From Polyangiaceae bacterium (GTDB taxonomy: Bacteria; Myxococcota_A; Polyangia; Polyangiales; Polyangiaceae), in NCBI GenBank assembly GCA_016719945.1, contig JADJYE010000032.1, positions 124,001-188,000 of the forward strand: DNA of 64,000 nt, given 5' to 3'. The notes under the pieces were generated by a model. That model was not told where the DNA came from. It was given only the letters and a program-made list of their open reading frames with translations, and searched no databases. Shown here one piece after another: positions 7,428-15,968 of the stretch. Position numbers and translations under genes: made by a program. Position 1 is the stretch's first letter. Each line of letters opens with the position of its first letter.

Positions 7428-8807
7428 ATGTCGACCACGTCTGTGCTCCCGGCCGGCCCCTCGACGCTCCCGAAGACCTTCGCCTCGCCGAAGGGGCGGC
7501 CCTTCGTGGGCCAGCTCTTCGACGCCTGGGAAGATCCCCTCGCGCTCTTCACCCGCACGACGAAGGACCACGGCGACCTCGTGCGCCTGCGGTTCGCCTG
7601 GCTCGACTACTACCTGCTGAACGACGCGGCCGCGGCGCATCGAGTGCTCGTCGAGAACGCAAAGGGCTACCACAAGAGCCCAAACTACGACGGCCTCAAG
7701 CTCATGCTCGGGCAAGGCCTGCTCACCGCGGAGGGGGAGACGTGGCGCCGCCAGCGCAAGCTCACCCAGCCGGCCTTTCATCGCGAGTCGCTCAACGGCT
7801 TCGCGACGGAGATGGTGGACGCGACCCAGGCGATGCTCGAGCGGTGGCGCAGCGAGCCCCAGGCGCGCCTCGATCTGCACGAGGAGATGATGCGCCTCAC
7901 CTTCCGGATCGTCGGCAAGACCCTGCTCGGCGCCGATCTCGAGGCTGACGCGAAGGAGTTCGGCGCGGCGCTGACGGTGGCGCTGACCTGGGTCAACGAA
8001 TACGTCGAGTCGATCGTGAGGCTTCCCCCTTGGGTCCCCACGCCAGCGAATCGCCGGTTCGTGAAGGCGCAGCGGGCGATCGAGGGCGTCGTGAAGCGAG
8101 TGGTCGACGAGCGAAAGAGCAGCGGCGAGGCGAAGCGCGATCTCCTGGGCATGCTGATGAGCGTCGCTGACGAGCAGACCGGCGAGCAGATGAACGACCG
8201 TCAGCTGATGGACGAGCTGCTCACGCTCACACTCGCGGGCCACGAGACGACGGCGAACGCTCTCACGTTCACGTTCTACTTGCTGTCGCGCCACCCCGAC
8301 GTCGCGGCGCGAGCGCGCGCGGAGGCGGCCGAGGTCCTCGGCGGCCGGGCGCCCGAGCTCTCCGATCTGGCGTCGATGCCGGTCACCCGCGCCGTCATCG
8401 AGGAGGCGATGCGGCTTTACCCGCCCGCGTGGGTGGTCGAGCGGATCTCCCTGGAGGACGACGAGGTGATGGGGCGCACGATCCCGAAGGGGTCGATCGT
8501 CGCGGTGAGCCCCTACGCCCTCCACCGCAACCCTCGCTATTTCGCCGACCCCGAGCGCTTCGATCCCCAGAGGTTTCTCACGCCCGATGCGAGCCGCCCG
8601 AAGCTCGCGTACATGCCGTTCGGCGCCGGTCCTCGCACGTGCATCGGCAACGCGTTCGCGATGATGGAGATGCAGCTCATCGTCCCGATGTTGCTCCAGG
8701 CCTTCGACGTCGCGGTGACGCCTGGCTTCCGGCTCGAGCTCGATCCCTCGGTGACCCTCCGCCCCAAGCGCGGGGTGCCGGTGACGCTGACCGCCCGCCC
8801 CAGCTGA
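7428..8807 (+). CDS. Cytochrome P450
   Basis: A 459-residue class of soluble bacterial P450 that inserts one oxygen atom into a hydrophobic substrate, with electrons from a separate redox partner not seen in this window. All signatures are present: WRRQR in helix C (about 105), AGHETT oxygen-binding motif in helix I (about 270), EEAMR ExxR in helix K (about 325), and FGAGPRTCIG with the haem-ligand Cys405. The N-terminus has no membrane anchor. The family resembles the CYP4/CYP110-like fatty-acid or terpenoid hydroxylases more than macrolide P450s, but the substrate is not readable. A GGAG lies before the ATG. Expression is probably controlled by the divergent TetR through two palindromes. 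Confidence 0.95.
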   Translation: MSTTSVLPAGPSTLPKTFASPKGRPFVGQLFDAWEDPLALFTRTTKDHGDLVRLRFAWLDYYLLNDAAAAHRVLVENAKGYHKSPNYDGLKLMLGQGLLTAEGETWRRQRKLTQPAFHRESLNGFATEMVDATQAMLERWRSEPQARLDLHEEMMRLTFRIVGKTLLGADLEADAKEFGAALTVALTWVNEYVESIVRLPPWVPTPANRRFVKAQRAIEGVVKRVVDERKSSGEAKRDLLGMLMSVADEQTGEQMNDRQLMDELLTLTLAGHETTANALTFTFYLLSRHPDVAARARAEAAEVLGGRAPELSDLASMPVTRAVIEEAMRLYPPAWVVERISLEDDEVMGRTIPKGSIVAVSPYALHRNPRYFADPERFDPQRFLTPDASRPKLAYMPFGAGPRTCIGNAFAMMEMQLIVPMLLQAFDVAVTPGFRLELDPSVTLRPKRGVPVTLTARPS

Positions 8808-8844
8808 TCGGCTCGCGTGCCGGGCGCCGTGCCCGCAGGTGCGC

Positions 8845-8850
8845 TATACC
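8845..8850 (+). promoter_or_regulatory. Candidate -10 box that sets the EamA start
   Basis: TATACC ends six bases before the GTG at 8857. If this is the promoter, the upstream in-frame GTG at 8839 lies before the transcript start and cannot be the start codon. Confidence 0.4.
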
Positions 8851-8856
8851 CGGCGC

Positions 8857-9840
8857 GTGCCAGGACAGAGCGCCGCGCCCGGGGGGGCCCGGGTCAGCCC
8901 CGAGCTCGCGGGCCTCTTGTGGATGGCGTTCGCGAACGTGCTGTTCGCGCTGATGAGCGTCTTCGCTCGTCTGTCGGCTCGCTCGGCGTCGTGGTCGACG
9001 ATCGGCGCGAGCCGAGCCCTGATCGGCGCGCTCGTGGCCCTCGCCTTCGCGCTGCGAACGGGCGCGCCGCTCAAGACCCGCTCGCGGAAGCTCTCGTTCG
9101 CGCGCTCGGGCCTCGGCACCGTGTCGATGCTGCTGACCTTCTACGCGCTCGCCCAGTCCGATCTCGCCGTCGGCGACGCCGCGACGCTGTTCGCGACGGC
9201 GCCGCTGTTCATCGCCCTGTTCGCCCCGCTGCTGCTCAAGGAGCCGGCCGACGCGCGCCTGTGGGGCCTGCTCGTCATCGCCTTCGCGGGCGTCGCATGC
9301 ATCGCCGGACCGCACCTCCGCATCGACGCCGGACCCGCGCTCGCCGCGCTCGCCGCTGCGTTCTTCTCGGCCTTCGCGATGATGATCCTGCGAACCATGC
9401 GCAGCGGCCGAGGCGGCGCCCCGCCCGAGAGCGCCGCCGCCATCGCCCTCCATTTCGCCCTCACGAGCGCGATCGTCCACGTCGCGATCACCGCGTTCAA
9501 CTTCCGCGTGCCGACCGCCGCCGACGCTCTCTTCTTGCTGCTGACGGGGCTGTGCGGAGGCACCGCCCAGCTCGCGATGACGCGCGCCTATGCGCTCGCC
9601 GAGGCGGCGCGGCTAGGCGCGATGAGCTACCTGGGGACCGTCGTCGCCTTCGGCCTCGCGATCGCGTTCCTCGGGGAGCGCCCGGAGCCGCTGCAGCTCC
9701 TCGGCGCCGCGCTCGTCGTCGGCTCGGGGACGATGCTGGCGGTCGCCGCCGCGAGGCGGGCGGCGACCCAAACGCCGAGCCCTACTTCGACTTCGTCCCC
9801 TTCGGCTCAGGGCCAGCGGTCGGAAAGCCCCGCTTCTTGA
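8857..9840 (+). CDS. EamA/DMT-family transporter
   Basis: A polytopic inner-membrane protein of about 327 residues with ten predicted hydrophobic segments arranged as two EamA repeats. The first runs about 20-150 (LLWMAFANVLFALMSVFARL at its start) and the second about 160-300, ending in ELGxxLxxLG-like FLGERPEPLQLLGAALV. DMT members export or import amino acids, nucleotides or small metabolites; the substrate is unknown. The start is chosen at 8857 because a TATACC box lies six bases upstream; 8839 is in frame and possible. It ends with an unusual Ser/Thr/Pro tail that overlaps the 3' end of the convergent M3 peptidase gene by 59 bases. It follows the P450 gene by 49 bases and could move the same metabolite. 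Confidence 0.88.
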   Translation: MPGQSAAPGGARVSPELAGLLWMAFANVLFALMSVFARLSARSASWSTIGASRALIGALVALAFALRTGAPLKTRSRKLSFARSGLGTVSMLLTFYALAQSDLAVGDAATLFATAPLFIALFAPLLLKEPADARLWGLLVIAFAGVACIAGPHLRIDAGPALAALAAAFFSAFAMMILRTMRSGRGGAPPESAAAIALHFALTSAIVHVAITAFNFRVPTAADALFLLLTGLCGGTAQLAMTRAYALAEAARLGAMSYLGTVVAFGLAIAFLGERPEPLQLLGAALVVGSGTMLAVAAARRAATQTPSPTSTSSPSAQGQRSESPAS

Positions 9841-12025
9841 GCAGCGCGTTCACGTCGGGGTCGCGACCCCGGAACTGGCGGTACGCCTCCGCGCGGTCGG
9901 TGCTGTTGCCCGGGGCGAGGATGTACTTTCGCAGCTTGTCCGCGGTGGCCTTGTCGAAGACGTTTCCGGTCTCCAAGAACGCCTCTCGCGTGTCGGCGTC
10001 CATCACCTCGCTCCACAGGTAGCTGTAATACCCCGCGGAGTACGAGTCGCCCGTGAAGAGGTGGTTGAACTGCGGCAACCGATGCCGCATCACCACCTGC
10101 TTCGGGGCCCCGATACGGGTGAGGGTGTCTCGCTCGAAGGCGTCAGCGTCGACGACGCCGTCGGCCCTCATGTGGAGCTCCATATCGACGATCGCGGCCG
10201 AGAGGTACTCCACGGTCGCGTACCCCTCATTGAACTTCACCGCGTTCGTGACCTTGTCGACGAGCGCCTGGGGCATCGGCTTCTTGGTCTTGTAGTGGAG
10301 CGCGAACTTATCGAGGACCGGCCGCGTGAGCACCCACATCTCGTGGACCTGCGACGGGTACTCGACGAAGTCGCGCGGCGTCATGGACAGACCCGGGTAG
10401 TTGACCTCCGACAGGAGGCTGTGGAGCCCGTGCCCGAACTCGTGAAAGAGCGTCTCGGCGTCGTCGAGGGAGATGAGCACCGGCTCGCCGGGCGCGCCCT
10501 TGACGAAGTTGTTGTTGTTCGACGAAAGCGGCGTCACCGGCTTGCCGGTGAAGGTCTCGCGCCATTGGTAGCCCGTGGCCCACGCGCCCGAGCGCTTGTT
10601 GGCGCGCGCGAAATAGTCACCATAGAAGAGCCCGACGTACTTCCCCGCCGAGTCCTTCACCTCCCACACGCGGACGTCGGGGTGAAAGACCGGCACCTTG
10701 CCGGTGATCTCGCTGAACGACAGCCCGTAGAGCTGACCGGCCATCCAGAAGGAGGCCTGGATCATGCTGTCGAGCGCGAAGTATCCCTTGAGCTCATCGA
10801 GGTCGAGCGCGTACTTCGCCTTGCGAACCTTGTCCGCGTAGTAGAGGTAGTCCCACGGCTCGATGGCCGAGACCTTGTCGCCCGCCTTCTGCGCGGCGGC
10901 CGCCATGTCCTTGACCTCCTCAGCGACGCGGGCGACAGCCGCCGGCCAGACCTTCAGCATCAGCTCGACGGCCTTCTTGGGCTCCTTCGCCATGGTGTCG
11001 GACATGCGCCAATGGGCGTGTGAGGCGTAGCCGAGCAGCGCGGCGCGCTCCGCGCGCAGCTTGACGATCTTCGCGATGGTCGCGTTCGTGTCGCTCTCCC
11101 CGCCGTTGTCGCCGCGGTTCTTGAAGGCCTTCCAGACCTTCTCGCGCAGGTCGCGCCGGGACGACGAGGTGAGGAACGGGTCGACGCTCGACCGGGTGTT
11201 GACCACCAGCCACTTGCCCTCGAGCTTGCGCTCCTTGGCGGCCGCCGCGTACGAGGCGACGAGCGACTCCGAGAGGCCGGCGAGGTCCTCCTTCTTCTCG
11301 AGCACGACCCACGTGTCCTCGTCGGCGAGCACCTTGTTGCCGAAGTCGGTGAAGGCGACCGCGAGCGCCTGGTTGATGTTGCCGAGCTTCTTCTTCTGGT
11401 CGGGCGAGAGCTTCGCGCCCTCGCGGACGTAGCGGTCATACAAGCGCTCGACGAGGCGCCGCTGCTCGGCGCTGAGCCCCGAGCTCTCGCGGGCCGCGTG
11501 GACCGCGGAGATGCGGGCGAAGAGCTGATCATTGAAGGTGATCTTGTCGTACGCCTCGGCCATCTTCGGCGCCCACTCGCGGTCGATGGCTTGCACGTCC
11601 TTCGTGTTGAGGTTGCTCGTGAGCACGCTGAAGAGGGTCTCCGCGCGGCCCTGGTGGCGACCGGCGTCCTCGAGCGCCGCGATGGTGTTCTGGAAGGTCG
11701 GCGCCTCCGGGCTCGTCGCGATGACGTCCACCTCGGCGAGCAGCAGTGCCAGCCCGAGCTCGAAGGCCGCGGGGAAGAGGTCCGGCTTGACCTTGTCCCA
11801 TGCGGGCACGCCGCCGTAGGGGCCCGTGAAGGCGGCGAGCGTCGGGTTCGCGTCCGCCCTCGACGCGAGCTCGGCTACCCGCGCACGAGCCGCGTCGTGC
11901 GGGCTCACCGCCGCCGCGGTCGAGCCGGTGGGAGACGTGGAGGCGGTGGGCTGTGGCCCGGGCCCGGGGGCCGGCGTACACGCGCACGCCGCGACGAGGA
12001 GGCTCGCGAGGACTCGGTTCGACAT
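9782..12025 (-). CDS. M3-family zinc oligopeptidase, lipoprotein
   Basis: A 747-residue thimet/Dcp-type metallopeptidase that cleaves short peptides. The zinc motif HEFGH is at about 528-532, with a third ligand Glu in RDFVEYPSQ near 555. The family's Gly/Tyr substrate-binding segment (DSYSAGYYSYLWSEVMDAD) follows at about 670. The N-terminus is a lipoprotein signal (VAACACTP) followed by a Pro/Thr/Ser linker, so this copy is exported and membrane-anchored, unlike cytosolic Dcp or OpdA. Length fits M3A enzymes. A TATAGG box sits six bases before the ATG, back to back with a TAGCGT box for the divergent gene. The 3' end overlaps the convergent transporter gene. Confidence 0.93.
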   Translation of the reverse strand: MSNRVLASLLVAACACTPAPGPGPQPTASTSPTGSTAAAVSPHDAARARVAELASRADANPTLAAFTGPYGGVPAWDKVKPDLFPAAFELGLALLLAEVDVIATSPEAPTFQNTIAALEDAGRHQGRAETLFSVLTSNLNTKDVQAIDREWAPKMAEAYDKITFNDQLFARISAVHAARESSGLSAEQRRLVERLYDRYVREGAKLSPDQKKKLGNINQALAVAFTDFGNKVLADEDTWVVLEKKEDLAGLSESLVASYAAAAKERKLEGKWLVVNTRSSVDPFLTSSSRRDLREKVWKAFKNRGDNGGESDTNATIAKIVKLRAERAALLGYASHAHWRMSDTMAKEPKKAVELMLKVWPAAVARVAEEVKDMAAAAQKAGDKVSAIEPWDYLYYADKVRKAKYALDLDELKGYFALDSMIQASFWMAGQLYGLSFSEITGKVPVFHPDVRVWEVKDSAGKYVGLFYGDYFARANKRSGAWATGYQWRETFTGKPVTPLSSNNNNFVKGAPGEPVLISLDDAETLFHEFGHGLHSLLSEVNYPGLSMTPRDFVEYPSQVHEMWVLTRPVLDKFALHYKTKKPMPQALVDKVTNAVKFNEGYATVEYLSAAIVDMELHMRADGVVDADAFERDTLTRIGAPKQVVMRHRLPQFNHLFTGDSYSAGYYSYLWSEVMDADTREAFLETGNVFDKATADKLRKYILAPGNSTDRAEAYRQFRGRDPDVNALLKKRGFPTAGPEPKGTKSK

Positions 12026-12031
12026 GGGCTC

Positions 12032-12047
12032 CCTATAGCGCTAGCGT
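12032..12047. promoter_or_regulatory. Divergent leaderless promoter pair with TAGCGCTA palindrome
   Basis: In the 28-base gap between two divergent starts, TATAGG (minus, 12037-12032) and TAGCGT (plus, 12042-12047) each end exactly six bases before their start codons (ATG 12025, GTG 12054). The centre includes the palindrome TAGCGCTA. The -35 regions would lie inside the opposite coding sequence. Confidence 0.45.
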
Positions 12048-12053
12048 CCGCGC

Positions 12054-12704
12054 GTGCCCACGGCCCTCCTGCTCGGCGCGACCGGACTCGTCGGGTCCGA
12101 GCTGTTGAAGCTGCTCCTATCGGACCCTCGCTTCGATCGCGTCGTCGCGATCGGTCGTCGCCCATGTGGCGTGACGCACGACAGGCTCACCGACGCGGTG
12201 GTCGACCTGCACGACGAAGGCGCCATCTCGGCCGTCGTGAAGGGCGAAGCCCTCTTCTCGTGCCTCGGCACCACCCTCCGCAAGGCCGGCAGCCAGGCCG
12301 CGCAGCGCGAGATCGACGTCGAGATCCCCCTGCGCGTCGCTCGCGCCGCAGCCCACAGCGGCGTCGCCGCGTACGGCGTGGTGTCCTCGATCGGCGCCGA
12401 CGCGCGTTCGTCGATGTTCTACAGCCGGATCAAGGGAGAGCTCGACCTCGCCGTGCAGACTCTCGGCTTCGAGCGCGTGCGCATCGTTCGGCCGAGCATC
12501 CTGGCCGGCGACCGCGCCGAGAGCCGCCCGCTCGAGTCGCTGGGCGTCGGAGCGATGAAGGCGCTCCGCTTCATCCCAGGGCTGAGGCGCTATCGCCCGA
12601 TCGAGGCGCGGACGGTCGCCAAGGCCCTACTCGCCGGCTGGGCGGACACCACCCCGGGCACGCGGATCTACGAGGCAGAAGAGCTCTTCACGCTGGGAGG
12701 TTGA
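12054..12704 (+). CDS. NAD(P)-binding Rossmann-fold protein, TIP30/HTATIP2-like
   Basis: A 216-residue short atypical SDR. The dinucleotide motif GATGLVGSELL is at residues 8-18 and the conserved YSRIKGELD active-site-like segment is near 123. VRIVRPSILAG and the late EARTVAKALL are typical of the TIP30/YwnB-like NAD(P)-binding group. The classical SDR catalytic Tyr-x3-Lys is partly kept as Y-S-R-I-K. Substrate unknown. It starts with GTG, probably leaderless. The HIT gene begins five bases after the stop, so the two form an operon. Confidence 0.85.
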   Translation: MPTALLLGATGLVGSELLKLLLSDPRFDRVVAIGRRPCGVTHDRLTDAVVDLHDEGAISAVVKGEALFSCLGTTLRKAGSQAAQREIDVEIPLRVARAAAHSGVAAYGVVSSIGADARSSMFYSRIKGELDLAVQTLGFERVRIVRPSILAGDRAESRPLESLGVGAMKALRFIPGLRRYRPIEARTVAKALLAGWADTTPGTRIYEAEELFTLGG

Positions 12705-12709
12705 ACGAG

Positions 12710-13165
12710 ATGGACTGTGGCATCTGCAGGACGGTCGCCGGAGAGAGCGGCAACCGCGACGAGGCGATCTTCGACAACGGCCTTTGGCACGTGAGGCACG
12801 GCGGGGCTCCCTATGGCGTGCCTGGCTGGCTCATGCTGATCACGAAGCGCCACGTCCCCGGGCCGTGGGCCTTCTCCGACGAGGAGGCCCAGAGCCTGGG
12901 TCCGACGATCCGCCACGTGGGTCAGATCCTGCTGGAGGCCACGGGCGCGCTCCGCATCTACACCGCGTGGATGGGCGAGAGCTGGCCGCATTTCCACGCG
13001 CACCTCGTCCCCCGCTACGCCTCGATGCCGAAGGACGCGAAGGCCTGGGGCGCGTTCGATCTGCAGCGCGCAGCGGGCGCCGGCGAGATCCAGGTCGACC
13101 TCGCCGAGGTCGACCGCCTCACGAAGCTGCTCCGCGAGCGGCTGGCCGCGTCGCCGCCACCTTGA
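12710..13165 (+). CDS. HIT-family nucleotide hydrolase/transferase
   Basis: A 151-residue histidine-triad protein. The triad HFHAHLV sits near residues 92-98, and the N-terminal CGIC pair may bind zinc, as in FHIT/Hint relatives. HIT proteins hydrolyse or transfer nucleotidyl groups from substrates such as AMP-lysine or dinucleoside polyphosphates, with the middle His as nucleophile. Several larger frames run over this region but only the ATG at 12710 gives a normal HIT N-terminus. A GGGAGG Shine-Dalgarno lies about nine bases upstream, inside the end of the preceding gene. The substrate is not determined. Confidence 0.9.
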   Translation: MDCGICRTVAGESGNRDEAIFDNGLWHVRHGGAPYGVPGWLMLITKRHVPGPWAFSDEEAQSLGPTIRHVGQILLEATGALRIYTAWMGESWPHFHAHLVPRYASMPKDAKAWGAFDLQRAAGAGEIQVDLAEVDRLTKLLRERLAASPPP

Positions 13166-13206
13166 CCGAAGACCGCAGCCCAGCGAGCTGATCGCCGATC
13201 GCCCAC

Positions 13207-14553
13207 TCAGGGGCGAGCGCCCACGAGCGCTTCGACGCGGCGGAGGACCGCGCGCTCGATGCTGTCTCGATAGGGCAGCGCGTAGTAAGGGAAGATGGGC
13301 GCGACGTTGAGCAGGCGGGACGAGCCCGGGGTCACGTGGGCGGCCCGCACGCTGGAGCGCAACAGGCCGGCGAGGAGGGGCTCGACCCAGCCGCGCCTAC
13401 CCTCGATCACGTCGGCGAGCATCGAGCCGGCCACGCTCACCAAGACGTCATACTCGGGGTCGGCGCCGCGGCTCATCACGCCTCGCTCGTCGAAGCGCAC
13501 GTGGAGCCGATCGCTCGGTAGCACGATCTCGAGGACATACGCCGTTCCCTCGAGATCGCCGCGATGCTCGAAGGCTCGAGCGAGCGCGGGGCCGAGCGTC
13601 GAGGCGCACCACGCGAGCGCGACGTCGGCGAGCTCCCCCTCCGCCCGGCCTTCGAGGTTCGGGTCGAACATGGGCGCGCCCTCGATCGGCGCGAACGACC
13701 TGGGGTCGGCGCCGTCCGACAGGCGCTCGAGGCCGATCGAGCCGGGCTCGACCGTGACCTGGCCTGCCTCGACGACGAGCGCCTGACCGAGCTCGGGGAC
13801 GACCGTACGGATGCCCGGGGCGTAGCGCTCGAGGTCGCGCGCCGCGCGGCGCCGCGAGACCGGATAGACGAAGCGGTTCATCGCCTCGTAAGGCGGCGCG
13901 AAGGCCTCTCCGCACGCGCTCGGCGCGACGACCTTCGCGCCGGCCGCGGCGGCGACGGCGAGCAGGTGGCCGTGGTCATCGGCGCGGAAGCCGACGTCGT
14001 CGGCCGTCGACATCGCGATCTCCCGCAGCGTCTGGATCGGCGCGAGGACGAGGTCGATCGGGCGCCCGCCAGCGGCCGCGTCCCGGATCTGCTCCACCTC
14101 GCGGGTCGAAGGGAAGACAGTGTCGATCATGTTCCAAACCACGCCGGAGGCGTCGGCGAACATCTCCCCCCACTCGACGTCTGGAGCGTACGAGGGCGTC
14201 GTCGCGAAGGAGAGCCCCCCGGACAGCTCGATCCGGGTCGCGGGCGGGATCTTGTGCACCGTGCGAAAGCCGAGCGCGAGCGCGGCCCGCTCGACCAGAT
14301 CGTCGCTGGTGACCAGCACGGTGTCAGGGTCTGCTTGCGCGAGGGCGTGCAAGCTCCTCACGTCGAAATGGTCGAAGTGCGCGTGCGAGACGAGGATGAA
14401 GTCTGCTCGCAGGGTGCGGACGTCGACGCGGCGGCGCGGCACGACCTCGAAGACGTCACCCGCGTGGCGCTCGAAGAGCAGCGGATCGAGGGCCACCCTG
14501 AGGCCGGAGGCCTCCAGGAGCCAGCACGCGTGCCCGAGGTGATTCAGCCTCAC
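13207..14553 (-). CDS. MBL-fold metal-dependent hydrolase with C-terminal extension
   Basis: A 448-residue protein. The metallo-beta-lactamase fold occupies about 1-240, with the metal motif SHAHFDHFD (near 55-63), a shifted N-terminus (NHLGHACWLLEASG), and DDHGH plus APSACGE downstream. This pattern is closest to the UlaG/CMAH-like branch. The last 190 residues form a separate domain ending in YYALPYRDSIERAVLRR, with an SCP2-like feel in VLVSVAGSMLADVIEGR; its role is unknown. The gene starts six bases after the hisIE stop, so it is the last gene of the histidine operon by position. No known histidine-pathway step needs it. Confidence 0.85.
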   Translation of the reverse strand: MRLNHLGHACWLLEASGLRVALDPLLFERHAGDVFEVVPRRRVDVRTLRADFILVSHAHFDHFDVRSLHALAQADPDTVLVTSDDLVERAALALGFRTVHKIPPATRIELSGGLSFATTPSYAPDVEWGEMFADASGVVWNMIDTVFPSTREVEQIRDAAAGGRPIDLVLAPIQTLREIAMSTADDVGFRADDHGHLLAVAAAAGAKVVAPSACGEAFAPPYEAMNRFVYPVSRRRAARDLERYAPGIRTVVPELGQALVVEAGQVTVEPGSIGLERLSDGADPRSFAPIEGAPMFDPNLEGRAEGELADVALAWCASTLGPALARAFEHRGDLEGTAYVLEIVLPSDRLHVRFDERGVMSRGADPEYDVLVSVAGSMLADVIEGRRGWVEPLLAGLLRSSVRAAHVTPGSSRLLNVAPIFPYYALPYRDSIERAVLRRVEALVGARP

Positions 14554-14559
14554 GGAGCC

Positions 14560-15165
14560 CTACTTGGCGCGCTCGTCGAGGGCGCGCCGCACCTCGTCGA
14601 AGGGGACGCCGGCCGCCTGCAGAGCGACCATCACGTGGTAGACGACGTCGGCGGCCTCCTCGGCGATACGCGCCTTGTCGTCGCCATCGGCGAGCGCGAC
14701 CGCGAGCTCGGTGCTCTCTTCGCCGAGCTTCTTGAGGCGGAGGTTTCGATCCGCGAGCAGCTTGCGCGTGTAGCTGGGCGGGGCGCTCGGGTCCTCGGGT
14801 TTGGTCGCGCGCCGAAGGATGATCGTCTCGAGCTTGCGGAGCGCGTCGAGGGGAGGCTCTCCGAAGCACGTCGTCTGCCCGGTGTGGCACGCGGGGCCGA
14901 ACGGCTCGACGCGGGCGAGGACGGTGTCGCGATCACAGTCCGCCAGGAGCTCTACGACGCGCAGGATGTGCCCGCTGGTCTCGCCCTTTCGCCACAGACC
15001 TCGCTTGCGCGAGAAGAAGTGCATCTCGCCCGTGCCGAGGCTCTCCTCGAGGGCCTTCTTGTCGGCGTACGCGACCATCAGCACCGCGTTCGTGCGTGCG
15101 TGCTGCGCCACGACGGGGACCAGCCCCCCGCCCTTCGCGAAATCGATCGTGTCGAGGTCCAGCAT
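14560..15165 (-). CDS. hisIE: Bifunctional phosphoribosyl-AMP cyclohydrolase / phosphoribosyl-ATP diphosphatase
   Basis: A fused HisI-HisE protein of 201 residues for steps 3 and 2 of histidine synthesis: HisE hydrolyses PR-ATP to PR-AMP, then HisI opens the purine ring. The HisI domain (about 1-110) has the zinc-binding ADCDRDTVLARVEP and GPACHTGQTTCF motifs; HisE (about 115-201) has the LGEESTELAVA and EEAADVVYH motifs. The ATG at 15165 is used; a GTG at 15174 would overlap the hisN stop as GTGA, like the other junctions, and would add three residues. Cytosolic. Fusion of hisI and hisE is common in bacteria. Confidence 0.95.
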   Translation of the reverse strand: MLDLDTIDFAKGGGLVPVVAQHARTNAVLMVAYADKKALEESLGTGEMHFFSRKRGLWRKGETSGHILRVVELLADCDRDTVLARVEPFGPACHTGQTTCFGEPPLDALRKLETIILRRATKPEDPSAPPSYTRKLLADRNLRLKKLGEESTELAVALADGDDKARIAEEAADVVYHVMVALQAAGVPFDEVRRALDERAK

Positions 15166-15170
15166 CTTCC

Positions 15171-15968
15171 TCACGTGGGGGCCCCGCCCTCGGGCACGCC
15201 GAGGGCCCTGCGCAGCGCCCCCGCGAGCGGAGTGTTCGTCGCGATCACGCCGCGACCGAAGGCCGTTCGGCGGCCGTCCCAGTCGCTGAAGACGCCGCCC
15301 GACTCCTCGATGATCGGCAGGAAACACGCGGCGTCCCACGGGCTCAGCTTGCCGTCGGTCATGAGCTCGGCGCGGCCAGTCGCGACCAGGTAGTAGCCGA
15401 AGCAATCTCCCCAGGTCCGCGCGACCCGCGCGCGCGCCGCGAGCTCGCGCCACGGCCCCGCGCACTCGGGCGCATCGGGGAAGCGCTCGTCGGTCGTCAC
15501 GACGACCGCTTGCGCGAGGTCGGCGATCGAGGACGCGCCGACAGGGACGCCGGCCGTCACGCAGCCGCCGCCCGGCACCGCCGCGATGAGCTCACCGGTG
15601 ACGGGGAAATACGAGGCCCCAGCCAGGACGTGCTCGCCCTCGACGAGGGCGACGAGCGACCCCCAGAGCGGGGCGCCCGCGAGGAAGCTCTTTGTTCCGT
15701 CGATGGGGTCGATGCACCAGCGCCGCGGGGCGCCAGGCCTGTGCTCGCCGAGCTCCTCGCCGAGCACACCGTCGGTTGGGAAGTAGCGCTCGATGAACGC
15801 GCGCGCCGCGAGCTCGGCCGAGCGATCGGCGGAGGACACCGGTGAGCCGTCGGCCTTCACCTCCACGGTGAGCCGCTCACCGCGGTGGTGGCGGCGGTAG
15901 TGCTCGAGCGCAACATCGCCAGTGACCTTCGCGAGCTCGATCGCGGCTTCCAGCAGACTCCCGCTCAT
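15171..15968 (-). CDS. hisN: Histidinol-phosphatase, inositol-monophosphatase type
   Basis: A 265-residue member of the IMPase superfamily that removes phosphate from L-histidinol phosphate. Motifs: GEELGEH (metal-binding Glu), DPIDGTKSF (the core Asp-x-Ile-Asp-Gly-Thr) and SPWDAACFLPIIEESGG near the C-terminus. This replaces the HAD-type phosphatase fused to HisB in enterobacteria; the hisB here is monofunctional, so a HisN-type enzyme is required. Its ATG overlaps the hisF stop (ATGA at 15965-15968), which points to coupled translation. IMPase-fold enzymes can also act on inositol phosphate, but the operon position settles the assignment. Confidence 0.93.
   Translation of the reverse strand: MSGSLLEAAIELAKVTGDVALEHYRRHHRGERLTVEVKADGSPVSSADRSAELAARAFIERYFPTDGVLGEELGEHRPGAPRRWCIDPIDGTKSFLAGAPLWGSLVALVEGEHVLAGASYFPVTGELIAAVPGGGCVTAGVPVGASSIADLAQAVVVTTDERFPDAPECAGPWRELAARARVARTWGDCFGYYLVATGRAELMTDGKLSPWDAACFLPIIEESGGVFSDWDGRRTAFGRGVIATNTPLAGALRRALGVPEGGAPT

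Noticed and set aside
13564..15393. 609-codon plus-strand frame
   Set aside because: Antisense shadow of the MBL and hisIE genes, which have clear motifs on the minus strand.
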